This document shows positions 1 through 11,720 of a DNA stretch of 64,000 nt, in pieces. Below the pieces are notes generated by a model. It worked only from the letters and a program-made list of their open reading frames with translations. It was not told the DNA's origin and made no database searches. Every line of letters starts with the position of its first letter. Position 1 is the stretch's first letter. The stretch spans positions 124,001-188,000 of the forward strand of contig BSYO01000025.1 of assembly GCA_033239525.1 (NCBI GenBank). The letters run 5' to 3'. Both the position numbers and the translations under genes were made by a program. The stretch is from Nepenthes gracilis (Eukaryota; Streptophyta; Magnoliopsida; Caryophyllales; Nepenthaceae).

Positions 1-794
1 AATTCTTGACCGTTGGGATTGATTACTTTACCAAATGGGTTGAGGCGGTGCAACTAGCAAAGATTACAGAGCAGAATGCAACTGAATTTGTCTGACAGAA
101 TATAGTGTGTAGGTTTGGGATTTCAGAGTGCATTGTGACTGATAATGGGACCCAATTCATTGGGAAGCAGTTCACTAAGTACTACACCAGCTTGAGGATC
201 AAGTTGGTCCATACATCAGTCACATACTCGCAGAATAATGAGCAAGTGGAGGTCACAAACTGTACGATCTTACACGGACTCAAGACAAAGTTAAAGCACT
301 CTGGGGGCTCATGGGTGCACAAGCTGCCATCCATCCTCTGGTTGTACTGAACAACTTTGAGTGAACCCATAAAAGAAACGCCATTCAACCTGTGTTATGG
401 GGTAGAGGCAGTTATTCCAGTGCAGGTCAGGCTTCCAAGTCTCTAAGTAGAATGTTTCAGTTAGAGTGACAACAGTCAAAGACTTTGAGAGAGTTTCGAT
501 ATACTCAAGGAAGTCCGAGATCAAGAGAGGCTGAGGATAGCGGCATACTAATAAAGGGTTGTCCGATATTACAATAAGAAGGTGAAGGCACGACAGTTTG
601 GGGGAGGGGACCAAGTACTGAGAAGCATAGAGGCCACGGGCAAAAACACCGGCTGGAATAAACTCTCCCTAAATTGGGAAGAGCCATTCCTGGTTTCTGT
701 TATCCTTTGAAATGGGGCCTAAAGTTGCTCACTCAGGAAGGCAGGCTGGTCCCTCAGACATGGAATGCCGCACACCTCAAAAAGTATTATCAGT
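1..794 (+). pseudogene. Tat-type Gypsy integrase and pol C-terminus (decayed)
   Basis: This is the 3' end of a retrotransposon pol gene. The integrase core begins at the window edge with a GIDYFTKWVEAV-type segment (about 16-55). It continues through VTDNGTQF (about 138-160), which holds a catalytic Asp, and the ATEFV and QVEVTN blocks typical of Tat-lineage integrases. In-frame stops near 94 and 347 and a frameshift after about 440 break the frame. The last recognisable codons, an AAHLKKYYQ-like tail, end at about 794. The same order of blocks recurs at 50629-51470 in the second Tat element, so the assignment rests on two copies. The protein would insert element cDNA into the chromosome, but this copy cannot be functional. 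The gag-RT part lies outside the window. Confidence 0.85.
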
Positions 795-795
795 A

Positions 796-1373
796 AATAT
801 ACAAATGGCCAGGTAAGGCGAAACGTATCATTTGATGTGTTTGTAACACGTTTCATTGATGTAATAAAATTTCCTGTCTTTTATTTTTTGTCTTACATAT
901 TATTGAATGTTGCATGTCATCTCATTGACTCACAAGACCTAGACTACCCCTAAATCAAGTGAAAGAAACCCTTTCACTTTTCCTAAAACTCGGTAATGTC
1001 CGAGCGGCCCAAGAGGTCCTATCAAAAAACTTAGCCATATCTGAGCGGCCCAAGAGGTCGGATTAAAACTTGGCCATGGTGCCAAACAACCCTAGAAGTT
1101 GAACTTGAAACTTAGGGGGCATAAAGCAACAAGCATGCAGCGACTCTAAAGATAGCATCTTCAGTCTAAGATGGTCAAAAGATTCGAACGTTAAGTCGAT
1201 AAAAGACTAAGTCTCTTTAAAAGGCACGTCATAAAAGAACCAAGTACTCGAACAGTCCGAGTAAGGAAAACAATCTGTTTGCACTAAAAAGATATGAATT
1301 TTATTCACATAAAGGGTTTGTGTACAGCAGAGTACATAATGAAAAAAAGAGTGTGTGTGTACAACAAAACACA
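796..1373. repeat. Tat spacer with short tandem repeat
   Basis: Non-coding spacer between pol and the antisense gene of the first Tat element. At about 985-1085 a unit of roughly 49 bp, containing GAGCGGCCCAAGAGGTC, occurs twice and starts a third time. The equivalent spacer of the second Tat element (51624-51783) holds a similar but not identical tandem array, so repeat-bearing spacers are a shared feature of this lineage here. No gene seen. Confidence 0.6.
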
Positions 1374-3441
1374 TTAGGGGGTAGGAGGTCTCGGCCACTC
1401 CAATGATCCCAGATGACTAGAGGACTCTGGCCAGTTGGACGACCTCGATTGAGAAGACTCAGAAGATCTCCAACGTGGTGGTAGACCAACCAAGTCATTC
1501 CTACATTGGGCGCTCAAGTTCCTCGTGTCAAAGAGAGCAGTGGGAAATTCCGGGACCAAAAGCTTCATGATATTGCTGCACATCTTCACAACCTCCCAAT
1601 ACTTGTGCTCCAGAGCTGGGCCAATGTCCTTGGGCTTCATTGAGGTCCTGAGTTCTTATTCCAACAAGAGATTTCGTCCATGGAGCACAACATGCATTCT
1701 CTCTTGTTCCTTCAGTTTGTGTTCAAGCATAGAGTTGTATCTCTCGGTTTCGGCAAGCTTGGACTCTAATCTTTGGACACGTTCCCCTAGGACCCTGGAA
1801 GCTTCTAGCTCCGCGTAAACATGGGCGACCTCGCTGGTAATTCAGCCAAGGCCACCTACCATGTCCTGAAGCTGCAAAAGCAAAACAAGTCTTGCAAGTA
1901 TAGATAAAATAAGACAAAATCAAAAAGTGATAGGTAAGTACCTTGGTCACAACGAAACTTCTTGAGGTGCTCTCCCCCATGGGAGCCTCTGGCTCCTTGG
2001 ACCCAATGGCCGCAGCCTCTTGCATCACAGAAACCTCGGCCCCGGCCTCAGGCGCAAAGCCAGCTTCAACCGAGACTGGGGACTTGGGTGGTTTAGATGG
2101 ATCCTCGACCCCAATCTCCATTTCAGCTGCATGTGAAGACCTTTTGCCATCCTCGGTCGGGGGCTCCTCAGAAGCAGCGGACAGTGTCATTATTGGACAA
2201 AAAATTTGGATTGTAAGGCATAGAAGCTCAGAAGTCCCCACAGCTGATGACTCAACGACATGACCAACCTTGGCCTCAGCAGCTTCAGTGGTCATCGTTG
2301 TAATCATCATCATCGCTGCATCCTTAGCATGGGCAGCCTCAGCCTCCCTCGCTACCTCCCTCTCAGTGATGTCCTCGGATGGGTTATCAATCCACTCCAA
2401 GGCCTCACCAGTAAAGATGGAGGGAAGATCAGGTATGGGCTTTTCAATGGAAGGCCTGGGCAATAGGAACGCTGCGGGCTACCCGGTAGGATCAGAGGTA
2501 TGCCCCGAGGACTCAACAACCACAGAAGGTCCAACGTCTTCATCCCCTGGGACTAGTGTCACAGATGGGGGTCTCAGCGTCCTCGCGAGAGGCGCCGTAT
2601 CTATTTCCTCATCATCGGATGAGGAGTAATCAACAATGGTCACCGGATGCTTTGAAGCTTCTGTCCAATGACTCTTCCTTGGCCACTCGGACCGCTCCTC
2701 AATCCTCAGAGGTGTCTCCTTCTTCCTTAACTTCTTCTTCTTTCTCTTCTTCATTACAGTAACACCAGCAACAGCGGCAGGGGCTCTAGAGTCTTCGTCA
2801 TGAGTCCCCCACTTGGCCTTTTCTAAGTTCTTTGGCCATAGCCAGATATTCTGTTTATTTTTATTGAAGGTGCCAAGGTTGGCTAACACCAAATCCACAA
2901 CCTCCTAGGCAACCTCCCTCTCCTTTGCAAAAGGGTTTGCATCTATGTTGCCCCATGCATTAGAAAGAGCCCAAGTCTCTTGAACGCCTAGAAAAAAGAA
3001 CTTATCCTTCCACCTTCTGGTGAAATCTAGATTCCCGCTACTCATAACAGTAAAATTGGGATATGGAGTGGTGACAATCCAGTCCAGATTATGGGTGAAG
3101 CGAAATATTGTCTTCACCATTGCAACCTCAAGAATTTTATCATGGCAACGAGTAAAAATGCAAAGTGAAACAAGGTACCTAATGGCATTAGGCTGTAACC
3201 TAGCAAACGGTACCTTGAGTGTCTTCATGATGAGATAGAGCTCCAAAGGGATAGGAAAGCGAAGCCCACCCTTGAGGTGGGCTTCGTAGACGGTGATTAA
3301 GCTGTTTGGTGGATTGCAAGCCCTCTCATGGGGTTCTGGAACCACCATGGCCATTGACTCAGGAATCTCGTATTTAGTACGAATGCCTTTGAGTTTGCCC
3401 AGAGAGACAGATGAAGCAATGTCCTTAACCCTAGGAGCCAT
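1374..3441 (-). pseudogene. Tat antisense gene (PF04195-like 'putative gypsy type transposon' protein), nearly intact
   Basis: A long gene runs opposite to pol. I take the Met at 3441 as start (MAPRVKDIASS). The N-terminal 180 residues match the plant Transposase_28 domain: GLRFPIPLELYLIMKTL, then a LQPNAIRYLVSLC block. The middle is acidic and low-complexity (SSSDDEE, KKRKKKKLRKKE basic run). A 70-bp intron is likely at 1872-1941, with donor CCAAG/GTACTTACC and acceptor TTTTGCAG/CTTCAGG. Exon 2 (1374-1871) encodes a coiled-coil stretch and a C-terminal FPTALFDTRNL motif. Only two stops interrupt exon 1, both TAG (2905-2907 and 2479-2481); exon 2 has one or two more. Antisense genes of this kind are known from Tat-lineage retrotransposons, and their role is unknown. 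Homologues sit at 53429-55301 and 52090-52920. Confidence 0.75.
1872..1941 (-). other. Probable intron in Tat antisense gene
   Basis: On the minus strand the interval opens with GTACTTACCTATC and closes with a pyrimidine-rich TTTGCTTTTGCAG. It is AT-rich and contains stops, while both sides read as protein related to the antisense genes of the second Tat element. An intron in the equivalent place is visible there (53869-53962). Confidence 0.55.
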
Positions 3442-4165
3442 TAAAGCCCAAAGAGAAAACACAGAAGAAATAGGGAGGAAAGGAAAGTTTAGAAGGAGAA
3501 CAGCTAAGGGTTTGGGAGAGAAATTCCTTAAGTTGCGTGAATGGAAACGAAAATGAAAGCAAGGAAAGTATTTGAAATCGACAGAAAAGCAAAAGGCACG
3601 TGCACCATCGCTGCCTCTACCACGTGTCAATTTCCCATATATTGCCGATGTTAGTGGGCCTTGGCTTCCCGAGGCGACGTTGATAAAATTAAGGCGCATT
3701 CAATGCGCCTTAATGGCCCAAACGGCGGCGTAGGCCAGGTACTTAGACTCTAAAGAGTGTTCCTGGACATATTTTCTTCAAAGTTTTTGATCCTCAAAAT
3801 GCCCAAGGACATTTCTAGGAGCCTGAGGACATTAGCATACAGTGCGCAGTAGTGACTGAAGCCTCAAAGTTCCTCGGACATTCTAATCAACATGCCTAGA
3901 GTACTACTCCCCATCATGTCCACGGACAATAACAAGAGAAGGAAGCAAGCGTCAACATCCAGCGAAGGCACGAGCAGACTCCCAATAGAAAGGTCCTTCA
4001 CGCAAAAATTGTCCATGTCCAACGAACATACCAAAGGGTTGAGGCCCTCTGACCCTTTGGTATGGGGGTTAGTGACGGGTATTGATACTCCAAGCCCACT
4101 TGAAGGACCCATTCCCCTAGAGTTGGACCCTGGCCCGAAAGGTCCAGGTACCAGGGGCCAACCGA
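3442..4165. other. Upstream region of antisense gene up to Tat 3' LTR
   Basis: Contains the presumed promoter and 5' leader of the antisense gene and the end of the internal region of the first Tat element. Just before 4166 there is a purine-rich AGGGGCC stretch (about 4153-4159). The second Tat element has the same string just before its 3' LTR, so it is the likely polypurine tract. No gene seen. Confidence 0.45.
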
Positions 4166-4832
4166 TGTGGCATAGTATGCATAAAGCCCACTTGGGCCCG
4201 TGAACTCAAGATGGGCTGCAAACATCATCATACCTGCAAAGACGGCGTGCCAGGAGACTTAGTTGTTGACCCTATCAGGCCACCAGAAGGATGATGGCCT
4301 GCAACACACGCCCAATCACTGCAGATGTGACATCATAGGAAATCATCTAGCGTGTACGCCACATCCCTGGCACAGAGGACTGGATTGGTAGAGTTGGTGG
4401 CCAGCTTCCTACATACGCTAGCGCCACATGGTTATCTTTCAAAGGATGGCCTAACCACTCTAAATATATTAACTGTGCTCCGAACAAAGAATCCAACATT
4501 TTTACTCTTGCTTAGCTAATATAGAGAGAAAAAAAGAAGAGAGAGAAGGGCTTAAGCACACTCTGTAATCTCATTGTAATCTCCAACAGCATAGTAAAGC
4601 TAGTTTCCGAACTAAAATCTCATAATTTTTTTTTCTCATTTACATGAAGGTTTTCCACGTAAAAATTCCATGTGCAATCATCCTCGTACTCTCTAACTCT
4701 CCATAACCAAATCGTGTCCTCGTCTTCAAACGTACATTTTGCTCTTCGTGCTGTACGGGTATTGCCCAAAAACGGTTGCGTACTCAACCAAATTCTCGTC
4801 TGTACAAGTGTGTAAGATCCGGGGACGCAACA
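4166..4832 (+). repeat. Probable 3' LTR of first Tat element
   Basis: Starts with TGTGGCATAG directly after the polypurine-like tract. It has a TATA-like TAAATATATT at 4461-4470, followed by a GAGAGAAAAAAAGAAGAG purine-rich leader and a stretch rich in CTC/TCG near its end. I place the end at GGACGCAACA (about 4832). The 5' LTR is outside the window, so neither border can be checked by pairing. The true start could lie several hundred bases upstream. Confidence 0.45.
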
Positions 4833-5003
4833 AAAACTAACCCATCATTATTACTTTTTACTAATTTTGGACTTCTAGAGACAACATGAGTTAGATTTAC
4901 CTACATTAATTTGGCTCTAGGATAGTTTATGCCCCCATCTCTATGCTCAGACTCTTCTTCACTAACATCTTTTATAACAATTTTTTGAATATTTTTTCAA
5001 AAT
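4833..5003. other. Short spacer between Tat LTR and CACTA element
   Basis: AT-rich sequence without recognisable features. It ends in AAT, which may be one copy of a 3-bp target-site duplication of the CACTA element (AGT on the far side, one mismatch). Confidence 0.4.
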
Positions 5004-5420
5004 TACTACAACAATATTAATCTTTAGAGATAAAATAATTTATCACTAATGATTATAAATTTATCACTAAAAATTTTAGTGACGAAATAAATTGTCAATA
5101 AAAGTTTGTTACTAAACATTTAGTGACGAATTTTTATCTTGTCACTAAAAGATCTTTTTAGTAACAAAAATAAATTGTCACTAAATTATATTCTTTAATG
5201 GAAAAATAATTTTATCACTAAAATATATTTTTAATTTATCACTAAATATTATATTTAATGATAAATAATTATCATAAAAAGTACAAATAAATTTCATATA
5301 CATTTAAATTATATACTTTAATAGATAAAATTTTAACATAAATTTTAAATTTATATTGATCAAAAGTACAAATGAATTTCTTATCAAATTGTCTTACAAC
5401 AATTTTTTTTTGAAAAAATT
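5004..5420. repeat. CACTA left terminal and subterminal repeats
   Basis: Terminal TACTACAACAATATT followed by alternating TTATCACTAA and TTAGTGACGAA motifs in both orientations at spacings of roughly 20-60 bp to about 5270, then AT-rich DNA. Such arrays bind the element-encoded transposase in studied CACTA elements; binding here is inferred. Confidence 0.65.
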
Positions 5421-6589
5421 CCAACTAAAAGAACTGTCAAAGTCACAGACGATATAATACTTCAACAGACAATATTTCAGCTATTTGATATTTCATATCA
5501 AATACTTCCAGGTTCCATCTTCAGAGATGCTCTAAAGCTTCAGGTAATGCTTTGTATTTGCATGAAAAGGCTGATGCTTGTAATTAGAACCAATGGCTCA
5601 TGCTCCATTATCATTTGCCTCCATTTTCAGGTGATATCAAAACCTTTGCCTCCATTTTCATTTCCATATCCCTTGAGCTCCGGAAAGCAAAGAAAACAAT
5701 ATCATATGGATGATGTCAAAAGAACCAGCCTCCATTTCTTTGATTGTCAAAGAAAACAATAATATTATTTGATTGATCTTTGTAGCCTCCATTTCTCTTA
5801 TAATATGTATGATATGTCAAAGAACCAACAGTAGCTTTTATGTCCCGGTTGATATCTACTTAAGCTCCTAAGAACTTAAATGCAGCTTTTCATACAGATA
5901 CTTTGATTAACACTATGGTCTCACTACTCCTCCTCACAATGTTAGTCCCAGATGGAAGCCGAAATTGCCAAGATCCCTAGCACTTTTTCAAAATATTAAT
6001 TAGAGTTCAATGATGTTACCATTGATGGTTTAATCAACAAATAATTCAAAATATCAATTAGATCAATAAATCGATATAGCAATTAGCTGATTCACGCATT
6101 AAGTACTCAAAATATATTTGAATTTAAAGTTTGCAACCTGAACTTAAACTTACATATATGCCTCCTTTGAATGCTTAGATAACATCTGATCTGGTCTTTT
6201 ATTTTTTTAAATATTTGGTTGTTATGGGTAATGAGTTATTTTACAAATAAGTTTAATATAATCCTAGATATCTCAATATAATCTAATTATATTAAGGAAT
6301 AAACTAAACAAATTTGAAAAATAATATTTTTAACATCCCTCCAAAGGCTCTAACATCAACTTGTTTTAACACACGATCAATTGAAAAAGAGAAAATCAAT
6401 TGACCTTTTAAAACTTTAGATTGGCTCTTAGTTCTACTAGCAAACCTACTAGATTGATTACAAGTTCATTTCATATTCTTATCAAACGGCCTTACAATTT
6501 TTACCTTTAATAAGTAACATATAAAATACACAGCCAAATAATGGACTTGAGTTATGTTATTCATTGTCATTATTACAAGATCTAGGCAA
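5421..6589. other. CACTA internal AT-rich region, no gene recognised
   Basis: Low-complexity and AT-rich. A phrase of about 40 bp around CCTCCATTTTCATTTCCATA is loosely repeated at 5620-5670, 5725-5760 and 5785-5800. No conserved coding segment was found. Confidence 0.4.
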
Positions 6590-7830
6590 TTGCAAAAAGC
6601 AAATTACTTGAAGCTTAGATGATGAACCACTATCCGCTCCTTGAACACTTTTATTATTCATTTGGTTAATTGTATTCTCTAAGTCCTGCAACAATTACTT
6701 GTATTATGTTAGAAGTATAACTGAAAATGTAATTATTTGTGAAAACTTAAAATGTTGAAACAAAAAGTGGACAATGGCTGTTGCAAGAAGCCAAGAATCA
6801 AACAGCCGATATAGACATCCCTAGTGAAAATGCTTTACCAGCCTTGAAGTACTTAGTGAGATAAAAAAAAAAAAAGACCATTCCATTGCAAGACTAATAC
6901 GAACCCTTAAAAAATTTCTTCACACAAGCGACAATAGGACTTAATTGCAAACTAAGTTGCAGCAGATAAATTAAGAAACTTGATGAATAATAGATCAGGT
7001 ATATCAACCAATGTTGTTTTCCTAAAGTGAACGCTCGTCCTTACAATTCATCAAAATGAGAATTCTCCCACTATGCAATGTCAATTAGGAGAATGATTTA
7101 TTGGCCGAATTGAATTATTCAAATGAACTGCACGAGATACACTGTAAACACTTAAAAACATTGTATACACTATAAACATTGTATGTAGAACGTATGGACA
7201 ATTTTTGAACAGCAGACATAGCATATTTAAGATTTGAAGGTATGGCTATCAAAATCATCTATATAGACAATACAAACACTTAAAAATATAATAAAAAAAG
7301 ATAGTTATAAACTTATAATTTTTAAAATTTGCATTGTAGATAATTTTTCTTTTATAAAAGTTTGCATATCAGCTAATAGGTTAGCTTTTAACTTGATAAG
7401 CAATTTAGCACGAAGTTCAACTTCTTTTTGATTTAGCAAATCTGTCAACCATCGTTATATTTCAGCATAAGTCCGAGCATTAATGTCATTTTGTATGCAT
7501 ATAGGCATCTCACCACAAAGGCTTTCTAAATAGTTATAGTCATTTCTGGTTGGTCAAGGACCTTCTCCAATTCCTCTTATATACGTAGATTTATATCCAA
7601 GGACAATTGAGAAAGCTTCCTCTGTCGTCAAGTTATTGCACCATTTTATTCAACATGAGTATCGTGTAATTCTAAAAACTTTTGATATGCATCTTCCGAC
7701 TCATTATCAACCCAATTTTCATCTTTCCATTTTTTTCTTTTACAAACAATTTCAAGTATTCTGTTGGCTCTATCGATTCTGTTGGCTCTATCTGTTGGCT
7801 GTTTACAAGTTTTCAAATATTAGTTAATAA
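6590..7830 (-). pseudogene. Transposase_24-type (Ptta/En/Spm, PF03004-like) CACTA protein remnant
   Basis: Minus-strand translation gives several blocks of the plant En/Spm 'Transposase_24' C-terminal region. At about 7560-7640 there is EEAFSIVLGYKSTYIRGIGEG, which parallels the family's E-x-F-x-x-V-LG...G-x-G-x-G block. At about 7340-7450 a Leu/Lys/Glu-rich helical stretch follows (LLNQKEVELRAKLLIKLKA). At about 6600-6700, after an apparent TTGTTGCAG acceptor, a small exon reads DLENTINQMNN. A further tiny exon (AREDAKAAST) may lie at 9585-9615. The reading frame is broken by stops and frameshifts. In CACTA elements this gene lies next to TNP2, as here. Its exact role is not established; DNA binding is the usual suggestion. 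Confidence 0.55.
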
Positions 7831-8315
7831 CAAAAGATGTCATATATTTGTAGCCTATAAGTAAATTTATATTAAAGATGGATATTGCCATCTCATGCAA
7901 AGTTCGTGCAACAAATATTGTGCCAACGCAGCCCATCATTGTCTATTTACTTTTATTTTTTAAATTGTTTTTGCTTATATTCTGTATTTTATTATTAAAC
8001 AAATTAATAATGTGGCAAATCAAGACCGGAGGATGGGTACAAATATAAATGATATGTACTTAGTCGAAACTTTTGACTTTCCCAATGTTCGAGTACCAAC
8101 CATTTTCATTGTTCAATATCTATATTAGGAGGGCAGTTTTTAATCCGCTCCTTGTCAGTTCTATACTTCATATAGTAATATCTTCGTAAATAAAAATATC
8201 AAGTACAAATCTTTTTATCAATTATTTTTGAATTGTCATATTCACATGATTTTTTTTTTGGCAATATGTATTTTTCCTATAATAACCAAATTTTATCTGG
8301 CAATATGAGAACAGA
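7831..8315. other. CACTA internal AT-rich region
   Basis: No coding signal found. A short direct repeat, CTGTTGGCTCTAT, lies just before it at about 7760-7800. Confidence 0.35.
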
Positions 8316-8600
8316 TTACTTTAGAAGAGGAAAATGAGACAACATATAGTTTTTAAATTTTCTAAAAAAATGCATCTTTATTCCTTTTATATTTCTTCCA
8401 TAACTATCTTTTATTTTACATTTTCTATTTAGAATTTCCAGAAATCCTTGAAAGGCATCCCATTCCCTCAATGCCACTGCCAACCACTCCGATGCCGTGG
8501 CCACAACAGCATTCATTGTGGTACTGATGGCATCTATCAGTCCGTGGAAGTAGGTTACTTTGGCAGAGAATGGGTGGTTGTTAGAGTGGTGTGGGGAGGG
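8316..8600 (-). other. Unidentified coding-like segment, possible second captured fragment
   Basis: The minus strand carries an open frame whose first 40 residues (MNAVVATASEWLAVALREWD and following) have balanced, protein-like composition and higher GC than the surrounding CACTA interior. The frame can be extended upstream without a stop toward about 8590. The composition shift stops abruptly near 8400. I cannot name a family. It could be a host gene fragment carried by the CACTA element or chance. Confidence 0.3.
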
Positions 8601-9889
8601 GCGTCATACAAATTCTGTGGGTGTCATACAAACAATGCAAGCCCTGGGCAGAAGTACCTTCACCTTTTACATCAATTTGATTTTGATATAATTATCCATC
8701 TTCTTCCAATTTTCAACATTAATTGGGTAACAAAACAACATATTTCTAGGATAAATTATTGTATATTTTTTCCAACAACACGTCATAGAAATGATGGTAG
8801 ATCAATCTTTACAGGTTGTAGATTATCATCTCTCTCTTTTTTTTTTTTTCATTTGACGCAATGATTTTTTCCACGCATTAATTAAACTATTATGAAAAAT
8901 AATATGTATATCATTAGATATAAAACATATTTATACTAAGGTTTTTCTTTATACCTCGATCTTTTTGTTCTCGTTGATTCAAACATTCAACCACTACTTG
9001 AATTTGATATTCATTATCTATTGAAATTACAAAATAAAGTTGATCCCTTTTATTTTAAAAAACTTCATGCCTTAAAATAAGTACAAAAAAAAAGGAATAT
9101 ACATATTTTCTGGTGAGGGTTGGGTAAGGGGAGTAAGTAAAGATCAGCTGCATCAGTAGTAGCAAATAATTTATTATCAATAGATCAGTAATAATGCGGC
9201 AATACTCCAGCATTAGCAATATACAAGCTGATTATTATAACATCAATAAAGTTGCTCTCATATTCTTTTATCATAACAATAACAACAAATTTTATTTTGA
9301 TTCATTATGCTCTAACTTAATCGAGTGACAGTAAATCAATCCAAGTGATGATTATAATTATCTACACACATAATTGCAACTACTATACTAGTAATTGATT
9401 TCATATTTTAATCCTAATCTATATCTAACTAATTATACTTTTATAGCATATAAAAAAGTATAAACTAGTAAAATAGGTGTTACCAAATAATTAAACATGA
9501 TATTGACAACATTAACAGGAAAACTAAATATGCAGTTTTATAAAACTTCTTTTTGTTAATATCTATGCCAATTACCTGTGAAGTACTAGCAGCTTTAGCA
9601 TCCTCCCTAGCCTGTCAACATACAATCAATTAATTTATAATTAACTAGTATTATAATTATGACAAACAAAATAGTAGCACATAACTAAGTTTGTATATGA
9701 TAAATCGAGTACGGGAGACCGAAAGCTGAGTTTGTGTACTTGTTCAACAATGAGATTGAAAAGTGCAATGCCTTCTTAGACAGCCCTTGACTTATATAAT
9801 TGGGATTTTAAATAATCATTACATCAATGACTAGTCTTTTTCACTACTAGACTTGTATGTGTTTTTGGATCCATCAGCAAAATTCATAT
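8601..9889. other. CACTA internal AT-rich region
   Basis: AT-rich, with poly-A/T runs (for example about 8830-8850). Apart from the possible mini-exon near 9585-9615, no gene or repeat array recognised. Confidence 0.4.
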
Positions 9890-11720
9890 CTATAATTTTT
9901 GGTTCAATATTAGTCCTAACTAAATGCACCATTATATCACTTAACTTTACCACATAATCCTAAGTTTGTTTATAAACTTGGCTTATTATTATCTACATAC
10001 ATTCCATAGAGGTCATTCATCTCTTTACAAATATGAATATCATAAAAGTTACGTGACATTAATCTAACAATAACTTGCCAATTTAAATTTGTATAATCTA
10101 TCACGTAATAAACTTGTTCAACTTAGTATGATAAAATATAAGGCTCATTATTTTGTAAGAATCGATTGAAATTTATTATTATAAGTTCATTTGGTTCCTT
10201 CTTTATACCTTTTTTCGTATCATATATGTCATACCAATCACTACAAAAAAATGCTATCATGTTTTCACCATTATATTCTAATTTGATAATCTCTCTTAAT
10301 AATCCAAAGTAGTCCATTTTCTCACTATATAAATCACCATTCACCACCACTCCATTATTCTATATTTTACGCTTTGTTAACTTGACTTTTTTGTATGAAA
10401 TCTGTATCCATTGACCACATATGATGAATAACAAGTTACTTTTCTAATTGAAACTTGTGTCAAATATAAAAGATATTTGCTTGCTCTTTCATCTCCTTTA
10501 TTTATCAAATCTATAATTTATAAAATATAACAAGTATTAAAAGATATTAATAAGTATTAAAATTTAGTAAGTATTAACAAAACACATCAAATCATATAGA
10601 ATATATAAAAATTTACTTACTCTATATTCAAACCACTCTAACAAATTAACATTTCAATCTTGATTGATAGTTTTCATACTCCTTATTCATCATCAAATGT
10701 TAGAGTTCTTTATATTAATAAGTGGTGGATTGAAACACATATATACTATAATAATTATATTATTATATACCATAATAATAAAGTATCTTACTCTATAAAA
10801 GGTTGCACTTCCTTATAATTTCTCAAGATATATAGTTGAGCCATTCTTCAATCTTGAAAGCTCAACTCTTTAATATATTTTTTTGCCTAATGGTCTTCCA
10901 AATTTAAAAACATAAATAATACTACATATTGTACTTCACTACCATCAAAATTTCTTTCTTTACAATTGAATCTTATTTCTGCCCTACTCAAATATCTAGA
11001 GTAAAACACAATATATTCTTCTATAATATGACATTCAGTTATAGAGCTTTCTGGGCAAACTTTATTACGTATATATGATTTTAATTTAAGCATGTACCTA
11101 TAAATAAGACTTTATTAGTTTAAAATGCCATAATCATTATGTTCAAAATACGCATACTATAATTTTACGGATATCTCACCTTTCAAAAAGATACATCCAC
11201 TAATATTAAACTAGTCCTATAACTTTTGCCTCACTTGCCAAATGAATAGGTAAGTGAAACATAATATCAAAAAAAGATAGAGGAAAGATATGTTCCATTT
11301 TACAAATGTTCAAAATAATATTTTGTTTTATTCTTTCCAATGCATCCACTCACAATGCTTTTCCACATAACTACTTAAAAAACACAACTAATTTAGCTAA
11401 TGGCTCATATACTTTTGTAAGTAAGATACTATAAAATGTCAATGCAATCGGATCTTGTATAAACACATGATAATCATGACTTTTCATCCCTAAAACTTTA
11501 CCATCAACACAATTTACACATCGAGCTATACTCAAAAGAGTAACCATTTTAAACTTTCAGTTTTGCAAAAAACTTTAAACAACCCCTTTTTTTTTCAATG
11601 TTAAGTCCTTTTGAATTCCCATATTCCATAAGTCTAGACAAGAATTTACATTATCCTGTGTCTTCCCATCGATGCCTAATACAATTCCTATGATGCTTTT
11701 GCAGGCATTCTTTTTCAACA
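9890..11720 (-). pseudogene. CACTA TNP2 transposase, C-terminal half (decayed)
   Basis: Three blocks diagnostic of TNP2 follow in the right order on the minus strand. First, 11230-11715: a KNACKSIIG...GKTQDN...CLDLWNMGI segment, then KSHDYHVF and a FPLSFFDIMFHLPIHLA block (DUF4218 region). Second, 10887-11093: LKSYIRNKVCPESSITECHI...EEYIVF. Third, 10123-10350: DYFGLLREIIKLEYNGENMI...CSDWYDI, the DUF4216 region. Frameshifts and stops separate the blocks and the catalytic N-terminal half is missing. It was cut where the chromovirus sits at 11721, and I did not find the rest beyond 20126. TNP2 is the CACTA transposase, so this copy is dead. Confidence 0.85.

Noticed and set aside
8448..8864. Plus-strand frame of 138 codons
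   Set aside because: Contains a homopolymer tail and no recognisable domain; the opposite strand looks more protein-like at 8400-8590.
10236..10256. CACTACAAAAAAATGCTA resembling a second CACTA terminus
   Set aside because: It falls inside the TNP2 DUF4216 coding region (FFCSDWYD on the minus strand) and has no subterminal repeats, so it is coincidence.
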